A stretch of DNA of 19,641 nt from Clostridia bacterium (GTDB lineage: Bacteria > Bacillota > Clostridia > Lachnospirales > Lachnospiraceae): NCBI GenBank assembly GCA_026000755.1, contig BNZC01000026.1, positions 1 through 19,641 of the forward strand, given 5' to 3'. Made by a program: the position numbers and the translations under genes. This document shows positions 14,042 to 19,641 of this stretch, piece after piece (position 1 is the stretch's first letter; each line of letters opens with the position of its first letter). Below the pieces are notes generated by a model, which did no database searches, was not told the origin of the DNA, and saw nothing but the letters and a program-made list of their open reading frames with translations.

Positions 14042-16367
14042 ATGAGCAACTACGATAGTCTAAATCCCATGCAAAAAGAAGCCGTATTTCACACAGAAGG
14101 ACCTCTCCTTATCTTAGCGGGAGCGGGTTCCGGAAAAACTCGAGTCTTAATCCATAGAATCGCCTACCTCATAGAAGAAAAAGGAGTGAACCCTTTTTAC
14201 ATCATGGCGATTACCTTCACCAATAAGGCGGCGGGGGAAATGCGGGGGCGGATTGATGAAATGATTGGTTTTGGTTCGGAAAGTATATGGGTGTCAACCT
14301 TCCATTCCGCCTGTGTACGGATTTTACGCCGTTATATTGAACGTATTGGTTTTGACTCAAATTTTACCATTTACGATACGGACGATCAAAAGACGGTGAT
14401 GAAAGATATTTGCAAACGTTTCAATATCGACACGACAAAATTCAAAGAAAAGACCTTTCTAAACGCCATTTCAGGAGCCAAAAATGAACTGATTTCCCCG
14501 GAAGAATTTGCCAAGTCAGCAGACTGGGACTACGCCAAGAAGAAACAGGCGGAGGTTTATTTTGAATATCAGAAAGTGCTGAAAAAGAGCAATGCCTTAG
14601 ATTTTGACGACTTAATCGTAAAAACCGTAGAACTGCTTCGTGAGGATGAAGAGGTGCGAATCGGCTATCAGGAGCGTTTCCGTTATCTTATGGTGGACGA
14701 ATATCAGGATACGAATACGGCACAGTTTCAGCTGATTAAGCTCTTAGCGGGAGGCTATCGCAATCTGTGTGTGGTAGGGGATGACGATCAGTCCATCTAT
14801 AAATTTCGGGGTGCAAATATCTATAATATCTTAAATTTTGAGGAGGAATTTTCGGATGCGGCAGTGATTAAATTAGAGCAGAATTACCGCTCCACGGGCA
14901 ATATCCTCCGTGCCGCCAACAGCGTGATTCAAAACAACAGGGGTAGGAAGTCAAAGGCACTTTGGACAGATAGTCACGAAGGAGAAGGGGTCATTTTCCG
15001 TAAATTTGAAACTGCCCAGGAAGAGGCGGCATTTCTGGTAAAAGACATTGTAAAGCAGGTCAATGGGGGGGGGGTATCATTACAAAGACAGTGCGATTTT
15101 ATACCGTACCAATGCCCAGTCCAGACTGCTGGAGGAAGCTCTTGTGATTGCCGGTGTTCCTTATAAGATTGTGGGGGGAACCAATTTCTATGCTCGCAAG
15201 GAAATCAAGGACTTGTTGTGTTATTTGAAAACCATTGACAATGCCCGGGATGATTTGGCGGTACGCAGGGTCATCAATGTGCCGAAACGAGGGATAGGTG
15301 CCACCACCTTGGCAAAGGTGCAGGCCTATGCAAGTGAAGAGGATATTAGCTTTTATCAGGCATTAAAGCAGGCGGAGGATATTACGAGTTTAGGGCGTAG
15401 TGCAGGAAAGATACGACCTTTCGTAAATTTGATTCAGACCATGCGAAGCAAACAGCCCCACCTTGGGGTAGTGGAATTATTAAAGGAAGTCATAGAAGAA
15501 ACCGGCTATGTGCAGGAATTGCAAGCAGAGGATAGTGTAGAATCCATTTCCCGCATTGAAAATATTGATGAGTTAATCAGCAAGGCAGCCGCCTATGAGG
15601 AAAAAGCAAAATTGCAGGAAATGAAGCCTAGTTTGAGTGGTTTCTTGGAAGAAGTGGCATTGGTTGCGGAGATTGATAAATTGGAAACTGACAGCGATTA
15701 TGTGGTGCTGATGACCTTACACAGCGCTAAGGGTCTGGAATTTCCTAATGTGTATCTGGCGGGCTTAGAGGACGGTATTTTCCCAAGCTATATGACCATC
15801 ACATCTGAGGATCCCATGGAAATAGAAGAAGAACGCCGCCTGTGCTATGTGGGGATTACAAGAGCCATGAAACGCCTGACCCTAAGCGCCGCCGCAGTAC
15901 GTATGGTGCGAGGGCAGATTCAGCGGAATCGGCCGTCCAGGTTCCTAAAAGAAATTCCGGAAGAATTACTCTGCGGGGGGAAGGTATCCGGGAGGGGTTT
16001 TGGTGCCGGAAATTTGCGAGAGGGCAATCTGTCGGAAAGAAAACTTTCATCACAAGAAATAGGTACGGGCTTGTTTGGAACCGGCGATGGAGGGAATCGG
16101 CAGATACAAGAAATAGGGAGAGGGTCATTTGGAAATAACGGCGGAGGGAAGAGTTTCAGCAGACCTGTGTCTTATGGAACCACCACCCCACAGACAGGAG
16201 GGCTTTCCTATGGCGTGGGCGATAAAGTAAAACATCTAAAGTTTGGAGCAGGTGTCGTTACGAATATTGTGGCAGGTGGGAAGGATTTTGAGGTGACCGT
16301 GGAGTTTGACGAACTTGGCACAAAGAAGATGTTTGCTGTTTTTGCAAAATTGGAGAAGGTGGAGTAG
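14042..16367 (+). CDS. pcrA: ATP-dependent DNA helicase PcrA/UvrD, frame broken at a G10 run
   Basis: A superfamily 1A DNA helicase for repair and rolling-circle replication. The N-terminal part reads MSNYDSLNPMQKEAV, Walker A AGAGSGKT (26-33), AITFTNKAAGEMRGRI, DEYQDTN (from 219), GDDDQSIYKFRGA and LEQNYRS. At 15065-15074 ten G shift the frame, and this part stops at 15166 after unrelated residues. The other part resumes at the same spot as GGGYHYKDSAILYRTNAQSR and carries LHSAKGLEF, EERRLCYVGITRA and a C-terminal Tudor-like segment (GDKVKHLKFGAGVV). Removing one G gives a full-length protein of about 774 residues, normal for PcrA. PcrA is usually essential, so a sequencing error or slippage is more likely than a dead gene. 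The start at ATG 14042 has AGGAG six bases upstream. Confidence 0.88.
15065..15074 (+). repeat. Run of ten G breaking the pcrA frame
   Basis: The two halves of pcrA meet exactly at this homopolymer. Nine (or twelve) G would keep the frame as V-N-G-G-G-Y-H-Y; ten G shift it. Homopolymers of this length are prone both to polymerase slippage and to sequencing error. Confidence 0.85.
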
Positions 16368-16378
16368 ATCGGGAATGG

Positions 16379-16431
16379 TTTTCTAACATTTTATTGACAA
16401 ATAAGCACTAATCTGTTAGAATGTTAGAAAA
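16379..16431 (+). promoter_or_regulatory. Promoter and paired operators of the AlbA_2 gene
   Basis: TTGACA (16394-16399) and TAGAAT (16417-16422) are 17 bases apart. A perfect 12-base inverted repeat, TTTTCTAACATT (16379-16390) and AATGTTAGAAAA (16420-16431), flanks the promoter and overlaps its -10 box. TTAGAA occurs three times: inverted at 16381-16386 and direct at 16416-16421 and 16424-16429. This looks like a repressor-controlled promoter, probably bound by the winged-helix protein it drives. Confidence 0.65.
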
Positions 16432-16452
16432 GTGGTTCCGGAGGTTGCTGAT

Positions 16453-17742
16453 ATGATTTACAAGGAAAGTGAAACGGTTGAACTGAAACAACAGGTCATT
16501 GGCGATATAAAATTAGAGGTTATGGCTTTTGCTAACAGCGATGGCGGAACGATTTATGTCGGTGTTCACGATAACGGCGAGGTGCTTGGTTTGGAAAATG
16601 CGCAGTCGGATTTGCTTTCCATCAATAACTCGTTACGTGACAGCATTAAGCCCGACATTACGCTGTTTGCTCATAGCCATATTGAAACGGTTGACGGCAA
16701 AGAAATAATCGTTATTGACGTTTTGCGTGGTACGAACCGTCCGTACTACATCGCAGGCAAAGGCATACGCCCGGAGGGAGTGTACGTTCGCCACGGCGCA
16801 GCTTCCGTTCCTGCGACCGATACTGCAATTCGCAAGATGATTCGGGAAACAGACGGCGACAGCTATGAAAAACTACGCTCCGTTGAGCAAAGTTTGGATT
16901 TCACTTCGGCGTCCGCAGAGTTTGCAAAGCGAAATGTAACCTTTGGTGCGGCTCAAATGGGGACACTCGGCATGGTAAGTGTTGACGATGTTTTCACCAA
17001 TCTCGGCTTGCTCTTATCGGAACAATGCGTTCACACAATTAAAACAGCCGTGTTTCAGGATACTACGCAACAGATTTTCAAAGACCGTCACGAGTTTGAG
17101 GGTTCGCTTTTTACGCAAATTAATGATGTTTATGATTACCTTGATATGCACAATCAGACACAAGCGACATTTGATAAGCTGCTACGAATTGACCGCCGCA
17201 ACTATCCCGAAGCTGCCTTGCGAGAGGCACTTTTGAACGCTGTCGTTCACCGTGAGTACGCTACAAGCGGAAGTTTGTTCGTAAAGATATACGCAGACCG
17301 CATGGAATTTATTTCGCCGGGTGGTTTGATGAATGGTATTGAGATTGATGATATAATGAGCGGCTATTCCATATGTCGAAATGCTAATCTTGCCGCTGTT
17401 TTCTACCGTTTGCAATTGATTGAAGCCTACGGAACCGGTATTTTGAAGATATTTGAAGCGTACAAGTTCGCCCCGAAACAACCCAAGATTGATGTTACAC
17501 CCAATGTGTTTAAGCTGACTTTACCGAACTTAAACCAAGTCACGGTGAGCATTGACCAAACACCGCAGGATTCTGTATTACGATATGTCCGCAAACATGG
17601 TTCGATTAGCCGTAAGCAGGCGGAGGAATTACTTGGCGTGTCACAAACAGCGGCGGGAGTAGTCCTAAAGAAAATGGTAGACAACGGCGAGTTGTTAAAG
17701 TCGGGGCGAACTCGGCAAGTAAGGTATTTTGTGGCAGAATAA
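16453..17742 (+). CDS. AlbA_2 (Schlafen-type) domain regulator with ATPase-like and winged-helix regions
   Basis: A 429-residue protein of the COG2865 type. The N-terminus has the AlbA_2 putative DNA/RNA-binding domain (ESETVELKQQV at the start, AFANSDGGTIYVGV, GVYVRHGAASVPA). The middle has a GHKL-like region (ALREALLNAVVHREY, FISPGGLMNGI, AYGTGILKIFEAY). The last ~60 residues form a winged helix (HGSISRKQAEELLGVSQTAAG, then a basic tail). Such proteins are often accessory and near mobile or defence genes; individual functions are mostly unknown. I chose ATG 16453 because GGAGG lies eight bases upstream; the in-frame GTG at 16432 falls beside the operator. Its own strong promoter and operators suggest autoregulation. 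It sits between pcrA and gltB with no link to either, so it looks inserted. Confidence 0.82.
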   Translation: MIYKESETVELKQQVIGDIKLEVMAFANSDGGTIYVGVHDNGEVLGLENAQSDLLSINNSLRDSIKPDITLFAHSHIETVDGKEIIVIDVLRGTNRPYYIAGKGIRPEGVYVRHGAASVPATDTAIRKMIRETDGDSYEKLRSVEQSLDFTSASAEFAKRNVTFGAAQMGTLGMVSVDDVFTNLGLLLSEQCVHTIKTAVFQDTTQQIFKDRHEFEGSLFTQINDVYDYLDMHNQTQATFDKLLRIDRRNYPEAALREALLNAVVHREYATSGSLFVKIYADRMEFISPGGLMNGIEIDDIMSGYSICRNANLAAVFYRLQLIEAYGTGILKIFEAYKFAPKQPKIDVTPNVFKLTLPNLNQVTVSIDQTPQDSVLRYVRKHGSISRKQAEELLGVSQTAAGVVLKKMVDNGELLKSGRTRQVRYFVAE

Positions 17743-17779
17743 TGATATTAGGGCGAGAAAACGAAGAATTTCCCTACCG

Positions 17780-17809
17780 TTGACAAAACTGTCCCGTGTG
17801 TGTTATACT
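17780..17809 (+). promoter_or_regulatory. Strong promoter of the 54-residue gene
   Basis: TTGACA (17780-17785) and TATACT (17804-17809) are 18 bases apart, with a TG one base before the -10 box (extended -10). It lies 37 bases after the AlbA_2 stop and leads directly to an optimal ribosome binding site at 17820-17827. Confidence 0.65.
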
Positions 17810-17832
17810 TTGTGTAAATGGAGGTGAATACT

Positions 17833-17997
17833 ATGCCACTTGAAACAAGTGCAATTCTTCGTTCAATCTTACTTCATATATTGAAATCTAAAACAGTTGA
17901 TGAAGCCTTTGAATCGGTAAAATCAATGTGTGCGAAAGAAGATGTGGATGCAGTTATGGAGGCGTACCACAAGTGGCAGGAACAAAATAAACAGTAG
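17833..17997 (+). CDS. Small protein of unknown function, 54 residues
   Basis: ATG 17833 follows an optimal GGAGGTGA ribosome binding site (17820-17827) and a near-consensus promoter, so this short frame is very likely translated. The product starts MPLETSAILRSILLHILKSK, is mostly helical by eye, and ends in a charged tail (AYHKWQEQNKQ). It has one cysteine and no signal peptide or clear membrane segment. I do not recognise a family. It lies between the AlbA_2 regulator and gltB, has its own promoter, and is followed by a terminator-like hairpin, so it forms its own small transcription unit. Confidence 0.65.
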   Translation: MPLETSAILRSILLHILKSKTVDEAFESVKSMCAKEDVDAVMEAYHKWQEQNKQ

Positions 17998-18044
17998 AAT
18001 CTACACGTTTATATTTCCATTTACGACTTACTACGAAAAAATAT

Positions 18045-18070
18045 AAGGGCGTGGGTTTTTCCATGCCCTT
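18045..18070. terminator. Hairpin terminator, possibly working on both strands
   Basis: AAGGGCGTGG (18045-18054) pairs with CCATGCCCTT (18061-18070), with one G-T wobble and a six-base loop. A-rich sequence precedes it and TTTATA follows. On the minus strand the stem is followed by TATATTTTTT, a better T-run. It would end the transcript of the small gene and separate it from gltB. Confidence 0.5.
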
Positions 18071-18127
18071 TATAGGTACTACCGATATACCGATAGGAAA
18101 AAAGGCAAGAATAGAAAGGAAAAAGTC

Positions 18128-19641
18128 ATGAAAGAAACGCAGAACTTACCGGGTCTATACGATCCTCGTTTTGAACACGATAACTGCGGAATCGGTGCAG
18201 TCGTTGACATTAAGGGGAGGAAAACCCGGGCGACGGTGGATAACGCATTAAAGATTGTGGAACAACTTAAGCACAGAGCCGGAAAAGATGCCGAAGGAAA
18301 GACAGGGGATGGTGTTGGTATTCTGCTTCAGATTTCCCATAAATTTTTCAGCAAGGCAATGGCAGGAGCCGGCATTGATTTAGGCGAAGAGCGGGATTAC
18401 GGCATTGGGGTATTTTTCCTGCCTCAGGACGAACTAAAACGCAACCAAGCCAAGAAGATGTTTGAAATCATTGTGAAAAAGGAAGGGCTTAGCTTTCTGG
18501 GTTGGCGAAAAGTACCAACCGATCCCGGCACCTTAGGCGAGAAAGCACTGGCACGTATGCCCTATATTATGCAGGCTTTTATTAAGCGACCGGAAGAAGT
18601 GGCAAAAGGTCTTGATTTTGACCGTCGTCTTTTTGTGGTACGCCGTATTTTTGAGCAGAGCGAAGAACTGACCTATGTGGTTTCCCTTTCCAGTCGTACC
18701 ATTGTCTATAAGGGGATGTTTCTGGTCAATCAATTGCGTTTGTTTTACAATGATTTGCAGAGCAAGGACTATGAATCCGCCATTGCGGTGGTGCATTCCA
18801 GATTCAGCACCAATACCAATCCCAGTTGGGAAAGAGCGCACCCCAACCGTTTTGTGGTACATAACGGAGAGATTAATACCATCCGAGGAAATGTGGACAA
18901 GATGCAGACCAGAGAAGAGGCCATGGAATCCGATTATTTTAAGGGTGAGATTCAAAAGGTCGTTCCTGTGGTAAATCGTTCGGGTTCTGATTCTGCTATG
19001 CTTGACAATGCCTTGGAATTTCTGGTAATGAACGGTATGGAATTGCCGCTTGCGGTTATGATTATGATTCCGGAACCTTGGGCAAATAACCGTGTCATGA
19101 GCTTAAAGAAAAAGGATTTTTATCAATATTACGCCACTATGATGGAGCCCTGGGATGGTCCTGCTTCCATTTTATTTAGTGACGGTGATAAGGTGGGAGC
19201 TGTCCTTGACCGCAATGGTCTGCGCCCCTCTCGTTATTATATTACAAAGGACGATCAGCTTATCCTATCCTCCGAGGTAGGTGTGCTGCCTATAGAACCT
19301 GCCAATATTAAGCTAAAGGAACGCTTACACCCGGGGAAAATGCTCTTGGTGGATACGGTGGCAGGGCAGGTCATTGATGATAATGACTTAAAGGAATCCT
19401 ATGCAAATCGTGCGCCTTATGGAGAGTGGTTGGATCAGTATCTGGTGGAACTGCGGAGTCTTAAGATTCCCAACAAAAAAGTTCCCAGATATTCCAAGGA
19501 AGAACTGGCTCGTATGCAGAAAGCCTTTGGTTATACCTATGAATCCGTGACAGGGGATATGCTTCCCATGGCATTAAGCGGAGCAGAGCCTACGGCAGCC
19601 ATGGGGATTGACGTACCCTTGCCGGTGCTGAGTCAAGATCA
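18128..19641 (+). CDS. gltB: Glutamate synthase large subunit, N-terminal part (cut by window edge)
   Basis: 504 complete codons are visible and the frame stays open to the window edge. The family is about 1500 residues. It makes glutamate from 2-oxoglutarate and glutamine in ammonia assimilation. The glutamine amidotransferase (class II) domain is recognisable: the short propeptide ends before Cys20 (FEHDNCGIGAVVD), the nucleophile exposed after processing. Next come LKHRAGKDAEGKTGDGVGIL, VHSRFSTNTNPSWERAHPNR, HNGEINTIRGN, SGSDSAMLDN and DRNGLRPSRYY, all typical of GltB. The start at ATG 18128 is preceded by AAAGGA. The synthase, FMN and Fe-S parts lie beyond the window. The gene is separated from the preceding unit by the hairpin at 18045-18070; its own promoter is not clear. 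Confidence 0.92.
   Translation, partial: MKETQNLPGLYDPRFEHDNCGIGAVVDIKGRKTRATVDNALKIVEQLKHRAGKDAEGKTGDGVGILLQISHKFFSKAMAGAGIDLGEERDYGIGVFFLPQDELKRNQAKKMFEIIVKKEGLSFLGWRKVPTDPGTLGEKALARMPYIMQAFIKRPEEVAKGLDFDRRLFVVRRIFEQSEELTYVVSLSSRTIVYKGMFLVNQLRLFYNDLQSKDYESAIAVVHSRFSTNTNPSWERAHPNRFVVHNGEINTIRGNVDKMQTREEAMESDYFKGEIQKVVPVVNRSGSDSAMLDNALEFLVMNGMELPLAVMIMIPEPWANNRVMSLKKKDFYQYYATMMEPWDGPASILFSDGDKVGAVLDRNGLRPSRYYITKDDQLILSSEVGVLPIEPANIKLKERLHPGKMLLVDTVAGQVIDDNDLKESYANRAPYGEWLDQYLVELRSLKIPNKKVPRYSKEELARMQKAFGYTYESVTGDMLPMALSGAEPTAAMGIDVPLPVLSQD

Noticed and set aside
16379..16431. The 12-base inverted repeat as a pcrA terminator
   Set aside because: The arms are AT-rich, 29 bases apart and enclose a good promoter, so operator sites explain them better.
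17998..18127. T-box or other riboswitch upstream of gltB
   Set aside because: Only a single hairpin and a short ACCGATA direct repeat (18081-18095) are visible; the leader is too short and lacks recognisable riboswitch elements.
1..19641. tRNA, rRNA or CRISPR array
   Set aside because: No cloverleaf with a TTCGANTC-like arm, no rRNA-like stretch and no regularly spaced repeats were seen on either strand.

Overview
The window looks like a low-to-mid GC Clostridia chromosome, most likely Lachnospiraceae. The grounds are gene content (a DUF5717-type giant protein, a DUF1836 protein, a PcrA helicase and the GltB glutamate synthase large subunit), strong AGGAGG ribosome binding sites, some GTG/TTG starts, and near-consensus sigma-A promoters. 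Apart from a transposase fragment at the left edge, every convincing gene lies on the + strand. This is reading by eye; no database search was possible.

Region 1 (1-416) holds the 5' end of an IS1634-like transposase on the minus strand, with its promoter and a hairpin plus T-run that could stop transcription entering the element. It also holds the promoter and a leader hairpin for the next operon. Region 2 (417-7640) is a tightly packed, partly overlapping operon: glucose-1-phosphate cytidylyltransferase (RfbF), a GT2 glycosyltransferase, two paralogous radical SAM enzymes with C-terminal cysteine motifs, an FkbM-type methyltransferase with an extra N-terminal Rossmann-like domain, an aldo/keto reductase fused to two Cys4 (ferredoxin-like) motifs and a C-terminal Rossmann-like domain, and a second GT2 enzyme. 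Together they suggest synthesis, radical-based modification, methylation and transfer of an unusual surface sugar or glycan. This is the best candidate for an undescribed pathway in the window. The usual CDP-glucose 4,6-dehydratase partner is not present here.

Region 3 (7643-8434) is a mazEF toxin-antitoxin cassette with its own promoter. It sits between two copies of the same ribosome-binding-site/start-codon segment, so the downstream gene kept its start. Region 4 (8424-13965) has a 1177-residue DUF5717-type protein, a 155-base imperfect palindrome, a YdcF-family membrane protein and a DUF1836 protein. Region 5 (13955-16367) is pcrA. Its start is preceded by a partial tandem copy of itself, and its frame is broken at a run of ten G. 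Region 6 (16381-17997) is an apparent insertion carrying an AlbA_2 (Schlafen-type) regulator with an elaborate promoter/operator and a 54-residue protein of unknown function. Region 7 (18128 to the edge) is the N-terminal third of gltB.

Two patterns run through the window. First, gene ends or starts are partly duplicated at three junctions (2117/2186, 7643/8414, 13955/14032), which look like scars of insertions or deletions. Second, there are unusually many long G or C runs inside genes (C7, C8, G8, G9, G9, G10). One of them disrupts pcrA, either by real slippage or by sequencing error.
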